64,000 nt of DNA from Candidula unifasciata (taxonomy: Eukaryota; Mollusca; Gastropoda; Stylommatophora; Geomitridae), in contig CAJHNH020004824.1 in NCBI GenBank assembly GCA_905116865.2, positions 20,001-84,000 of the forward strand, in the 5' to 3' direction. Below the pieces are notes generated by a model, which saw only the letters and a program-made list of their open reading frames with translations, was not told where the DNA came from and did not search any database. Both the position numbers and the translations under genes were made by a program. Below, one piece after another: positions 12,229 to 22,929 of the stretch (position 1 is the first letter of the stretch; every line of letters begins with the position of its first letter).

Positions 12229-12895
12229 CTCTCACCGCTCCGGGTGTGGAGGCAGATATAAGGTCCCGCTCCGGGTGTGGAAGCAGATATAAGGTCCTGC
12301 ACCGGGTGTGAAGGCAGATATAAGGTCCCGCTCCGGGTGTGGAGGCAGATATAAGGTCCCGCTCCGGGTGTGGAGGCAGATATAAGGTCCCGCACCGGGT
12401 GTAGAGGCAGATATAAGGTCCTGCAACGAGTGTGGAGGCAGATACAAGGTCCTGCACCGGGTGTGGAGGCAGATATAAGGTCCTGCACCGGGTGTGGAGG
12501 CAGATATAAGGTCCTGCACCGGGTGTGGAGGCAGATATAAGGTCCTGCACCGGGTGTGGAGGCAGATATAAGGTCCTGCACCGGGTGTAGAGGCAGATAT
12601 AAGGTCCTGCTCCGGGTATGGAGGCAGATATAAGGTCCTGCTCCGGGTGTGGAGGCAGATATAAGGTCCTGCACCGGGTGTGGAGGCAGATATAAGGTCC
12701 TGCACCGGGTGTGGAGGCAGATATAAGGTCCTGCACCGGGTGTGGAGGCAGATATAAGGTCCTGCTCCGGGTGTAGAGGCAGATATAAGGTCCTGCTCCG
12801 GGTATGGAGGCAGATATAAGGTCCTGCACCGGGTGTAGAGGCAGATATAAGGTCCTGCTCCGGGTATGGAGGCAGATATAAGGTCCCGCTCTGGT
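12228..12895. repeat. 31 bp minisatellite grown from LINE sequence
   Basis: About 21 copies with core gtggaggcagatataagg. Unit starts at 12241 and 12272 show the 31 bp period. The array lies within a LINE 3' end. One diverged copy of the unit is present, unamplified, at 7649-7690 in the other LINE copy. The 31 bp unit reads through three frames in turn, which creates minus frames of up to 313 codons that are not genes. Confidence 0.93.
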
Positions 12896-13090
12896 ATTTT
12901 CCTTGTGTGGTATAGCATCAGGAAGCATTCTCTCCACGTAGGCAAAACATTTGATTTGCTGTCTTTGTATGTAATTTAAAATGTGTTCTGTGCAGACTTT
13001 ATCTCGTATGACCTCATCATGATTTGGTCTCTTCTGGCCACTCCTACAGCCTTTCTCATACACCTCATTTCTATGTTAATAATTCTTTTT
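12895..13090 (-). mobile_element. LINE ORF2 fragment upstream of the 31 bp array
   Basis: Minus translation gives a frame with IRDKVCTEHILNYIQRQQIK and CFAYVERM, the LRWFGHVxRM-like region that precedes the ORF2 C terminus in many LINEs. The corresponding segment is present at 7840-8040. Confidence 0.65.
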
Positions 13091-13139
13091 TATGTTGTGT
13101 TGTGAGTGACCATGTCTGGCTGATTGGGATTGCATTATG

Positions 13140-13165
13140 CTGTAAGAGGGGAGGGGGGGGGGGGG
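13140..13165. repeat. Poly-G tract
   Basis: Run of about 16 G residues after gaggggag. Prone to assembly error. Confidence 0.8.
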
Positions 13166-13207
13166 TATAGCTGTTGCAATACCTGGCCTGCTTTACTGCA
13201 TTAGATG

Positions 13208-13213
13208 TTTATT
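13208..13213 (-). terminator. Candidate polyadenylation signal of the exchanger
   Basis: AATAAA on minus, about 250 nt downstream of the exchanger stop codon. It is the only canonical hexamer I found in the first few hundred bases. Weak evidence by itself. Confidence 0.35.
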
Positions 13214-13463
13214 TCTTGGTCAAATTTACCATCTTCAGTGAATGTTGTTCCAAGATAATCAAACTTAGACGTTTGAAATGCGACTCTTGACACCATTTAC
13301 GTGTACACTTCCCAGTCTACATGCTAAAATAACATCATTTGGATATCGCGTGACCCCAAAGAGCCTCAGTGCATATTTCTTAACACAGAAGTTAAAATTG
13401 TAAATATAAACTTTAAACATAAAAGTTTTGCAAATGTAAAAGTTTAGGAGTGGTAAAAATCGT

Positions 13464-13840
13464 TTAGAACCCTGGAATATAACAATAAGACACAAAAGCT
13501 GAAATGAGAAGGTAGAGAATCCAGAATAACATTAAAATAATTGAAGTGGGCCTTTTGAATTTGACAGGTCCCCCAAGTTCACCGCCCACGGCTCGGTGCC
13601 GGCGAGCCATGATTAAGGCGATAGCCACTAGAGCCAGGACACAGTAGACGGTGACGGACATGGCCAAATCCCCAGCGGGCACCACGAACTCCCGCCCATT
13701 GACGGCGTGGTAGACGGCAGCGATGGTCCAGGCGATGCCGATGCCCAGGAAAACGTTGACGGCGTTGCTTCCGGTGACGTTGCCGATGGAGGAGTCGGCG
13801 TAGCGGTCGTTAATGGCGGCAACCTTACTGGCAAATGTGT
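13464..13840 (-). CDS. NCX: Na+/Ca2+ exchanger, last coding exon (C terminus)
   Basis: Encodes the last 124 residues of an SLC8-family plasma-membrane Na+/Ca2+ exchanger. The exon opens at a good acceptor (ggttcccctgcag) with AC, completing the Asp codon begun by the previous exon, so GTSVP joins to DTFASK. Visible family features are the second half of the alpha-2 repeat (DTFASKVAA, DSSIGNVTGSNAVNVFLGIG), which lines the ion pathway, then a loop, a transmembrane helix (MSVTVYCVLALVAIALIM), the conserved GGELGGP, and a final helix ending in GF-stop. Family members end at the same point, so this is the true C terminus. The Asp at the start of DTFASK is known to be essential for transport in vertebrate NCX1. 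Confidence 0.95.
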
Positions 13841-13984
13841 CTGCAGGGGAACCAGAAACAGAATGATTCAATGAATGTATGACAGAATAAATAAATCAAG
13901 ATATAAGCCCATTGCTGACAAGACATTCGCACACATGATCCGTCTACTACCTCAGTAACCAACAAGAAATATAGACAGTTGTAT

Positions 13985-14300
13985 GTGTGCAGTTAAAATT
14001 GTGTGTGTATGACAAACAGAGAAGGTTGTTTGTGGGATGGACAAGAAATAGAAATGAGTGTGTGTCTGTGTGTGTGCGTTAGATGGACGAGAAAAAGTTA
14101 TCATCAAGTATGGTGAGGACGATAAACGGAGACACTCGTATGTGTGTGTATGTATGTGTTGATATGTGTGTGTGGAAAGGAGGAATGGGAGCACAGAAAA
14201 GTTGAGTGTGTATGAGAGTCTCTCTCGTTGTGAGTGAGTGAGTGTGTGTGTGTGTATGTGTGTGGGTGTCTGTGTGTGAATCCGTGTGGGTAAGAAATGT
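13985..14300. repeat. Degenerate TG-rich region
   Basis: Repeated tgtgtg runs separated by short unique sequence. CA-rich in the exchanger transcript. Confidence 0.7.
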
Positions 14301-14516
14301 ATACAGGTGTGTCTGACTACAGTTGACAACCTGCCTAACTGTAAAACAGACCGTATGTGTGTAGTGGAGAAATCGAACATTTGGAGGCAATCACGCTGAA
14401 TGAATGAGTGAGTGAAGGGGAAATTATTGGCTTATCAATGTGTTCTCGGTATGGCTTTATCAGATGTTTGTTTCAACGAACTTTGCATGAGAATACAATC
14501 ATCATGCATGCATGAA

Positions 14517-14712
<196 letters not shown>

Positions 14713-14744
14713 AGAAGAATGTTCTCAATCATGAAGGTGGGGAA

Positions 14745-14749
<5 letters not shown>

Positions 14750-14790
<41 letters not shown>
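14750..14790. repeat. (CA)n dinucleotide tract
   Basis: About 19 pure ca repeats, followed by cata variants. Confidence 0.95.
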
Positions 14791-14791
<1 letters not shown>

Positions 14792-15054
14792 TACACTCAC
14801 ACAGACGCAGGCAGGTACACATCAATGTGTACATCATGCACGTGTACAGTATACAATATTGGCTAACAAATATAAACAATTATTGCACAACATTGAAGGG
14901 GACACACATTTTAAAAACAGTGCTATATAATACACATAATTGCTTCCCCTGTTTGGCAACGCAAATCTATAAATTTGTTATTCGGACTAACTTTACGGAA
15001 CCAGTGTCTTACATGAACACTTGCTTAAACTAAAGAGACACAATCACCAAAGCA

Positions 15055-15860
15055 ACAGTGATCAGAAGTCTTAGAACAGCTGACACAGTAGCAAGAACAG
15101 TGACCAGATGTCTTAGAACAGCTGGCACAGTAGCAAGAACAGTGACCAGATGTCTTAGAACAGCTAAAACAGTAGCAAGAACAGTGACCAGATGTCTTAG
15201 AACAGCTATCACAGTAGCAAGAACAGTGACCAGATGTCTTAGAACAGCTGGCACAGTAGCAAGAACAGTGACCAGATGTCTTAGAACAGCTGGCACAGTA
15301 GCAAGAACAGTGACCAGATGTCTTAGAACAGCTGGCACAGTAGCAAGAACAGTGACCAGATGTCTTAGAACAGCTGGCACAGTAGCAAGAACAGTGACCA
15401 AATGTCTTAGAACAGCTGACACTGTAGCAAGAACAGTGACCAGATGTCTTAGAACAGCTGACACAGTAGCAAGAACAGTGACCAGATGTCTTAGAACAGC
15501 TGACACAGTAGCAAGAACAGTGACCAGATGTCTAAGAACAGCTAAAACAGTAGCAAGAACAGTGACCAGATCTCTTAGAACAGCTAAAACAGTAGCAAGA
15601 ACAGTGACCACATGTCTTAGAACAGCTAAAACAGTAGCAAGAACAGTGACCACATCTCTTAGAACAGCTAAAACAGTAGCAAGAACAGTGACCACATGTC
15701 TTAGAACAGCGGTTACAGTAGCAAGAACAGTGACCAGAAGTCTTAGAACAGCTGACACAGTAGCAAGAACAGTGACCAGATGTCTTAAAACAACTGTCAC
15801 AGTAGCAAGAACAGTGACCACATGTCTTAGAACAGCGGTTACAGTAGCAAGAACAGATGC
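15055..15860. repeat. 42 bp minisatellite
   Basis: About 19 copies of a 42 bp unit with core agaacagtgaccagatgt. Because 42 is divisible by three and the unit lacks stops, both strands carry frames of over 260 codons with 14-residue repeats. It lies within an exchanger intron. Confidence 0.95.
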
Positions 15861-16228
15861 GATTTAAAATAGAGAAATTCTCCAAAGAATAGGACAAAAG
15901 CAGTCTTACAGTTCTCTAAAGAAAAACGGATAGAATCGTTTGGCCATTGACGAGAATGCCCTGGCGCCAACTGCCCTAAAGGAACTGCTGAAGAAATATC
16001 ATAAACACGCAAGAGAAATACAATACAGAATATGGAATGACAGCGTCAAGGACACCCTCAGGAAATGAAGTCCTCTCTCGAATATCAAGCTAGACACAGC
16101 ACATGAAAGATACTTACATTTCCGCCAATAGTTCGGTGGGGTGAATGGAGAAAGAGGAGAAGCAGTTTCTCCTAGATGTTAAAACTATAATGATCATTTC
16201 ACTGAAGGTCCAGTTACAGCGGCCCTAC

Positions 16229-16387
16229 CTGGAACACTAGTGCCTAGAGCCACAAAGGAGATGGCCGTCACGGAGTCTTTAAGTCCCACAGTACAACCGA
16301 AACTGGAAGCCAGGTCACCGATGACGGCGGTCAGTACCCCGATGAGCGCGATGGACACACAGAAGCAGGCCCAGCCACTGAAATAAT
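16229..16387 (-). CDS. NCX: Na+/Ca2+ exchanger exon (start of alpha-2 repeat)
   Basis: An exon of 159 nt with both ends in phase 1. The acceptor is gcttttattgcag and the donor gttccag/gtaggg. It encodes DYFSGWACFCVSIALIGVLT, then AVIGDLASSFGCTVGLKDSV and TAISFVALGTSVP. In the family this is a transmembrane helix, the conserved GDLAS and GLKDSV motifs, and the start of the alpha-2 repeat. The trailing G joins AC of the last exon to give the Asp of GTSVPDTFASK. The acceptor sits directly beside a 35 bp array whose first unit supplies the best branch-point match. Confidence 0.95.
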
Positions 16388-16410
16388 CTGCAATAAAAGC
16401 CAGAAACATT

Positions 16411-16417
16411 TGTCAGG
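16411..16417 (-). promoter_or_regulatory. Probable branch point of the exchanger intron
   Basis: On minus, CTGAC matches yUnAy perfectly. The branch A would be at 16413, 25 nt from the acceptor AG end at 16388, followed by a pyrimidine-rich stretch. The motif belongs to the first unit of the 35 bp array. Inferred from consensus and spacing only. Confidence 0.55.
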
Positions 16418-17045
16418 TTATCTTCAGGGGGATATAATCATGATATGTCAGGTTATCTTCAGGGGGATATAATCATGATATGTCAGGTTATCTTCAGGGG
16501 GATATAATCATGATATGTCAGGTTATCTTCAGGGGGATATAATCATGATATGTCAGGTTATCTTCAGGAGGATATAATCATGATATGTCAGGTTATCTTC
16601 AGGGTGATATAATCATGATATGTCAGGTTATCCTCAGGGGGATATAATCATGATATGTCAGTTTATCTTCAGGGGGATATAATCATGATTTGTCAGGTTA
16701 TCTCCAGGGGAATATAATCATGATATGTCAGGTTATCTTCAGGGGGATATAATCATGATATGTCAGGTTATCTTCACGGGGATATAATCATGATATGTCA
16801 GGTTATCTCCAGGGGGATATAATCATGATATGTCAGGTTATTTTCAGGTGGATATAATCAACATATGTCAGGTTATCTTCAGGGGGATATAATCATGATA
16901 TGTCAGGTAATCTTCAGGGGGATATAATCATGATATGTCAGGTTATCTTCAGGGGGATATAATCATGATATGTCAGGTTATCTTCAGGGGGATATAATCA
17001 ACATATGTCAGGTTATCTTCAGGGGGATATAATCATGATATGTCT
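16411..17045. repeat. 35 bp minisatellite abutting a splice acceptor
   Basis: About 18 copies of a 35 bp unit with core tgtcaggttatcttcagg (starts at 16411 and 16446). It begins 24 nt from the exchanger acceptor. Nearly every unit carries the branch-like CTGAC in the sense of the transcript. Confidence 0.95.
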
Positions 17046-17227
17046 GTCAATTTGATGTTTGTCTGTCTGCTTGCTTGCTTGTATCTCAGAGTATCTATTT
17101 TATGAGTTTGCCCGTCTTTCCACTTCTTTCCCTACCCCTTTCATCTCCCTCTTCTCCTCTCCGATCTTTTTTGTCTGCTTCTTACTCTGTATATCTGTCT
17201 GTCTTTATTTTTTAATTTTGTTATCTG

Positions 17228-17502
17228 CGATTCTCGCCTCCTCTCCCCAGGTCTCGTTTCCATGTCTCGCCTCCTCTCTCCAAGTCTCGTTTACATGTCT
17301 CGCCTCCTCTCTCCAAGTCTCGTTTACATGTCTCGCCTCCTCTCTCCAAGTCTCGTTTACATGTCTCGCCTCCTCTCTCCAAGTCTCGTTTACATGTCTC
17401 GCCTCCTCTCTCCAAGTCTCGTTTACATGTCTCGCCTCCTCTCTCCAAGTCTCATTTACATGTCTCGCCTCCTCTCTCCAGGTCTCGTTTACATCTCGTC
17501 TC
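17228..17502. repeat. 33 bp minisatellite
   Basis: About eight copies with core ctctccaagtctcgtttac, very homogeneous. The 33 bp period keeps frames open on both strands. Confidence 0.93.
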
Positions 17503-17654
17503 CATTCTTTGCTTTGACTGGATGCCTTTGCAGTACACGTATTTTCCCTCTGTTATTTGCTTCTGCATTATCTGTCAGTTATTCTGTTTTCATTCGTTAT
17601 TTTTTCTTACTTTTGGCCGATCTATATTTCTTGCTTTCGCCATTTTCTATTATT

Positions 17655-17835
17655 GAATGTTCTAGAATAAACCGGATTGCGCGGAGACCGGGTGACGAAC
17701 TCCTTGTGGTCCGAGTTCAATCCCGGGGGTAGGCAGGAAAGCCACATTTTCTCCCAGATTTACGGTATTTACAATGGAATCAAGGCCGAAAGGTTGCGAT
17801 ATCCATAATACCGAGCCTAAGGGTTAACAACTCAT
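17655..17835 (+). mobile_element. tRNA-derived SINE (family D)
   Basis: The head contains gtccgagttcaatcccgg (B-box). The body reads through 'gatttacggtatttacaatg' and 'gaaaggttgcgatatcc', ending in 'cctaagggttaacaa'. It matches the reverse complement of 33385-33605 across nearly its whole length, so the two form an inverted pair within the exchanger gene. Confidence 0.82.
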
Positions 17836-17989
17836 AGCTTCTGGATACTAAAACAAACAGTATATATGTATATATATATTTACACACACACTGACACAGT
17901 GTTTCCTAACTGTTTGTTGGTCGTGGCCCCTTTTTTTCAATTACAATTTTCCACGGCGCCCTAACCTAAGTGAAAGTATGACTATTCGT

Positions 17990-18285
17990 ATCTTGGTTCA
18001 ATTAATTATGAAAGTAAAGTAAGCCGTTAGACGTATCGGGCATTTGGGAAGAGCGCCCATATTTTTACAGACCATCAGCACTCGGTGGGTAATGTGGTCA
18101 GCATTACGCCGGCTGTACATACTTTGCCAGGACAGCCCGTCCTGGTACCCATTTTAGGCTGGGTCGACCTGCGACGCCCCATACCATGATAAAAATCCAC
18201 GCAGCCTGCAGTGGGTTTCGATCGCGGTAAGTTGGATTACGAGTCGGACTCGCAATGCCGAAGCCACGGACGCCGCATTAATTAT
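17990..18285 (-). mobile_element. tRNA-derived SINE (family A), diverged
   Basis: Minus orientation. The head at 18190-18285 has gcgatcgaaaccc (B-box-like). The body contains the family A segments 'tcagcattacgccggc' and 'cctggtacccattttaggct'. It ends 145 bp before the exchanger exon at 18431. Confidence 0.7.
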
Positions 18286-18430
18286 GAAGTTTCACAATAT
18301 TTCGCGGCTCCCCGGGGCGCGCAGTTTCGGAATCACTGCTATAACACATGCGAACATTCGCACAAATCTAAAAAAACATAAGATATGTTTGACAGGTAAA
18401 AAACTTCTGTATGTGACATAAAACACCAAC

Positions 18431-18547
18431 CTGTGGGAGGCACAAATGCAAACATTATTTTCCAGAAGAGCGTTAAGAAATGCATCACATAGTCCATACA
18501 TGAAGGTAGTTTCTCTTCTGCTTCTTCCTCGTCCTCGTCTTCATCGG
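18431..18547 (-). CDS. NCX: Na+/Ca2+ exchanger exon (acidic segment and membrane re-entry)
   Basis: An exon of 117 nt, phase 1 at both ends. The acceptor is cttattctccag and the donor cccacag/gttggt. It encodes ADEDEDEEEAEEKLPSCMDY followed by VMHFLTLFWKIMFAFVPPT. Family members have an acidic stretch, then EEKLPSC and a transmembrane helix of the form DYVMHFLTxFWKxxFAFVPPT, so order and content match. It marks the end of the large cytoplasmic regulatory loop and the first helix of the C-terminal membrane half. Confidence 0.95.
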
Positions 18548-18639
18548 CTGGAGAATAAGAGCAGAGTTCATTCATTGACAACCTGACAATGGCCATGTTT
18601 TATTGTCAATATGGCGCTTAGGTTGAGGCTCAAAGCGGA

Positions 18640-18880
18640 AGATTAGGATAACAACCTTGGGTGTGTCCTAAGAGGCGACTTTCTACCCCACCAGGACATC
18701 ACACAAGCGATAAACACCCGATGACACAATGTGCCACCATGTGGATGAGGATTACCGTCGAGAGGTCCCAGAAACCGCGTTCAGCCATTAGACCATATCT
18801 ATGGCCGGGCTATATTGCGGCCCCTGGCAAGAGCCAGAGTAGGGCTTCAAAAAAAAAACGAAAAATGTCATCCTAAAAAG
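18640..18880. repeat. Dispersed repeat (family E)
   Basis: Shares with 53810-53990 the run 'aggacatcacacaagcgat', 'gtgccaccatg', 'ggatgagga', 'gaaaccgcgttca' and 'gcccctggcaa', ending in an A-rich stretch (aaaaaaaaa). The A-rich end suggests a retroposed element. No Pol III head was seen. Confidence 0.75.
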
Positions 18881-18884
18881 GACG

Positions 18885-19985
18885 GGAAGTAATTTAGGGG
18901 TGGCCCTACCTCACGCTACAATTCAAGATCCAACTCCTACCAATAAATCGTCTAAATAAATGGTTGGCATCAGTTAGATGAATGCCAGTGTTCAACTGAA
19001 AGCTACAAAATGAAGGCTACACACAGAAGGCATATGTTTTTTGAAGGGACGAGCCACCTGGCCACCCACGTCTCATCAGACATAGTTGTTCGCTTTTACA
19101 GCACATTTACTCATTTGTACACACAAATTGTAGTGCAATTTACCACATAGTAATAAACAATGTTAATCAAAATTATTTTCAATACTATTATTGGGCAATC
19201 AAACAAGGATTAAACCCTTCCAGTGCCCTTCCCAAAAAAATTGTAAGGGCAGGGGACTCACAGCGATTACGCCTAGTTTTTCGCGCAAAAATAATATTAA
19301 CTATTATTGAGCAATAAAACAAGGTTTGAACACCGAACACACTCTTCCATCTCTAGAATAGCTAGGGTGGGGCCATAAACACTCCATCCACTCCAGCTTC
19401 CCCTCCCTCCATCCTCCCACAGACGACAGTGTTGCATTTAAAATATCAATATTCTAATATGTAGAAATGTCAATGCAACAATTCCTGTCGTTGGATGTTT
19501 TACAAAATAAATGCATTTTATAACAATTAGATAACAGCACTTAAAAGCGATGTGAAACTAATGGTTCATTGCAAAAGCAGTTTACCAGAATAAGATATCA
19601 GTGCTGTCAATGTCACAGTTCGTGACACGAGCAACAAAACTTAGTTCTGAAGATCTAGATATGATCATTGTAAAATAGGGGCTGGTTATGTGGAGTGGGA
19701 TGGATTGCTATACAGGTGAAATGGGCAACAAATGACCCGAACATGTGATGGTGGAAAGCCATTTTATGCTGTCATCGCATGCTACTACATCTACTGCTGC
19801 TGCAGCTGCTGCCGCTGTCGTTGCTTTTGGTAATACTGCTGCTATTGTTGCTGCTACTACTACGACGACGACGACGATGACTACTACTACTGCTGCTGTT
19901 GCTGCTGCTGATGATGATGATGATCCTGGTGCAGCTACTGTTGCTACTAATATACCTTCTTCTTTCGCTATTTCTCCTGCTCCTC
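18885..19985. other. Intronic stretch, no gene; degenerate trinucleotides at right end
   Basis: Unassigned to about 19780. From there to about 19930 degenerate gct/act/gat trinucleotides lead into the (CTT)n tract. Confidence 0.4.
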
Positions 19986-19989
19986 ATGT

Positions 19990-21090
19990 TTTCTTTTTAA
20001 TTTTCTTCGTATTTCTTCTTCTTCTTCTTCTTCTTCTTCTTCTTCTTCTTCTTCTTCTTCTTCTTCTTCTTCTTCTTCTTCTTCTTCTTCTTCTTCTTCT
20101 TCTTCTTCTTCTTCTTCTTCTTCTTCTTCTTCTTCTTCTTCTTCTTCTTCTTCTTCTTCTTCTTCTTCTTCTTCTTCTTCTTCTTCTTCTTCTTCTTCTT
20201 CTTCTTCTTCTTCTTCTTCTTCTTTCTTCTTCTTCTTCTTCTTCTTCTTCTTCTTCTTCTTCTTCTTCTTCTTCTTCTTCTTCTTCTTCTTCTTCTTCTT
20301 CTTCTTCTTCTTCTTCTTCTTCTTCTTCTTCTTCTTCTTCTTCTTCTTCTTCTTCTTCTTCTTCTTCTTCTTCTTCTTCTTCTTCTTCTTCTTCTTCTTC
20401 TTCTTCTTCTTCTTCTTCTTCTTCTTCTTCTTCTTCTTCTTCTTCTCTTCTTCTTCTCTTCTTCTTCTTCTTCTTCTTCTTCTTCTTCTTCTTCTTCTTC
20501 TTCTTCTTCTTCTTCTTCTTCTTCTTCTTCTTCTTCTTCTTCCTTTTCTTCTTCCTTTTCTTCTTCCTTTTCTTCTTCCTTTTCTTCTTCCTTTTCTTCT
20601 TCCTTTTCTTCTTCTGCTTCTGCTTCTGCTTCTGCTTCTGCTTCTGCTTCTGCTTCTGCTTCTGCTTCTGTTTCTGCTTCTGTTTCTGTTTCTGTTTCTG
20701 TTTCTGTTTCTGTTTCTTTTTCTGTTTCTGTTTCTGTTTCTGTTTCTGTTTCTGTTTCTGTTTCTTTTTCTTTTTCTTCTTCTTCTTCTTCTTCTTCTTC
20801 TTCTTCTTCTTCTTCTTCTTCTTCTTCTTCTTCTTCTTCTTCTTCTTCTTCTTCTTCTTCTTCTTCTTCTTCTCTTCTGCTTCTGCTTCTGCTTCTGCTT
20901 CTGCTTCTTCTTCTTTTTCTTCTTCTTCTTCTTCTTCTTCTTCTTCTTCTTCTTCTTCTTCTTCTTCTTCTTCTTCTTCTTCGTCTTCTTCTTCTTCTTC
21001 TTCTTCTTCTTCTTCTTCTTCTTCTTCTTCTTCTTCTTCTTCTTTTCTTCTTCTTCTTCTTCTTCTTCGTCTTCTTCTCCTCCTTATCCT
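19990..21090. repeat. (CTT)n tract of about 1.1 kb with variant blocks
   Basis: Almost pure ctt for long stretches, interrupted by blocks of cttccttttctt (near 20540-20610), tctgct and tctgtt hexamers (about 20610-20780 and 20875-20905). On the exchanger sense strand this is (GAA)n. Frames of 376-480 codons (poly-Leu/Ser/Phe or poly-Lys/Arg/Glu) are artefacts. Confidence 0.97.
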
Positions 21091-21174
21091 CTTTCTCAAC
21101 CTCTTCCTGATCACCTCCTCCTTTTTCTGCTTTCACAATCAAGGCATAGCTGGCTTTTTTTTTACATATTTACA

Positions 21175-21695
21175 AACATATCCATAAATAATCAGTTACA
21201 CAGACTTGACTTGAGAAAACAAAGAACTCTCCAGTTGTAAAAAAAAAATAAGCTTTCAATAAAAGGTAAGCAGCTGGGGGAAATAAAATCAAACATTTGA
21301 ACAACATTAAAATGCTAACCATTCCTATGAAAACACAATGGAACGACCACAGAAAATCAGGAGAGTAAATGGGTGGTAGCGGTACAAAGGGAAAGATAAC
21401 TTGAAAAGATGGAACTAGAGCTGTCTCCAACAGTGTCTCACTAGATTGTTCGTCTTTTGCGTTCAAAACTGGTTGACACTGTTGTATGTAAAAGTTACTC
21501 TCATGTGTCAAGAGTCAGGGCCTTGTGAAACATGGGTACATACGGGCATTCATGTTGTGGTGAGGGCTTGTAAGTGTTAACATTTGAGCTACTTAAAGTT
21601 GTGGAACAAAGGTTGCTTGATATTCACGGCTGACTGCAAACATCTAGAGTTGTGTGGTGAATGGAAAATCCATGTGTAGCTGACCGTTGCTGGCG
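21175..21695. other. Unassigned intronic stretch
   Basis: No exon, array or element recognised. Confidence 0.4.
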
Positions 21696-21699
21696 GGAG

Positions 21700-21865
21700 T
21701 GCGTAGTACTTGCGCCAGTCAACTGTCAGCCAGTTTAAGTGTATGGATTACAGGACGTTGCAGAAGCAAACCCCAGCAGCCCCAGGCTGTTGTGTGGTTT
21801 CTCTAGGCAAATTTTCGTCTCGTAGTTTGCTATTGCTTTCTGGATGGTCGGCCCCCTTATACCCC
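21700..21865 (-). mobile_element. SINE (family C), partial
   Basis: Reverse complement shows the family C body, including 'gcaaatttgccta'-like, 'acaacagcc' and 'gcttctgcaacgtcc' motifs in the same order as 10966-11205. Truncated. Confidence 0.6.
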
Positions 21866-22925
21866 TCTAAGAACGTATATAACAGACACAAGGATGTGTT
21901 ACCCCTCTAAGAACGTATATAACAGACACGAGGATGTGTTACCCCTTTAAGAACGTATATAATAGACAGAAGGATGTGTTACCCCTCTAAGAACGCATAT
22001 AACAGACACAAGGATATGTTATCCCTCTAAGAATGTAGATAACAGACACGAGGATGTGTTACCTTTCTAAGAATGTATATAACAGACACAAGGATGTGTT
22101 ACCCCTCTAAGAATGTATATAACAGACACGAGGATGTGTTACCCCTCTAAGAATGTATATAACAGACACGAGGATGTGTTACCCCTCTAAGAATGTATAT
22201 AACAGACACGAGGATGTGTTACCCCTCTAAGAATGTCTTTAACAGACACGAGGATGTGTTACCCCTCTAAGAATGTATATAACATACACGAGGATTTGTT
22301 ACCCCTATAAGAATGTATATAACAGACACGAGGATGTGTTACCCCTCTAAGAATTTATATAACAGACACGAGGATGTGTTACCCCTCTAAGAATGTATAT
22401 AACAGACATGAGGATGTGTTACCCCTCTAAGAATGTATATAACAGACACGAGGATGTGTTACCCCTCTAAGAATGTATATATCAGACACAAGGATGTGTT
22501 ACCCCTCTAAGAATGTATATAACAGACACGAGGATGTGTTACCCCTCTAAGAATGTATATAACAGACACGAGGATGTGTTACCCCTCTAAGAATGTATAT
22601 AACAGACACGAGGATGTGTTACCCCTCTAAGAATGTATATAACAGACACGAGGATGTGTTACCCCTCTAAGAATGTATATAACAGACACGAGGATGTGTT
22701 ACCCCTCTAAGAACTTATTTAACAGTCACGATGATGTGCTACCCCTCTAAGAAGGTATATAACTGACACGATAATGTGTACACCTCTAAGAACGTATATA
22801 ACTGAAACGATAATGTGTACACCTCTAAGAAGGTATTTAACTGACACGATAATGTGTACACCTCTAAGAAATTATTTAAAAGACACGAGGATGTGTACCC
22901 CTCTATGAACGTATTTAACACAACG
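21862..22925. repeat. 40 bp minisatellite
   Basis: About 26 copies with core aagaatgtatataacagac. The central units are nearly identical, and units degrade towards the right end (22700-22925). Each unit includes a TATATAA-like run. Confidence 0.95.
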
Positions 22926-22929
22926 TTCC

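Noticed and set aside
12122..13063. Minus frame of 313 codons with YLPPHP-type repeats
   Set aside because: A LINE ORF2 remnant at its start fused by chance to the 31 bp array; no independent gene.
19745..21187. Frames of 376-480 codons of Leu/Ser/Phe, Lys/Glu/Arg
   Set aside because: Translations of the (CTT)n tract; different homopolymers in every frame show there is no real coding preference.
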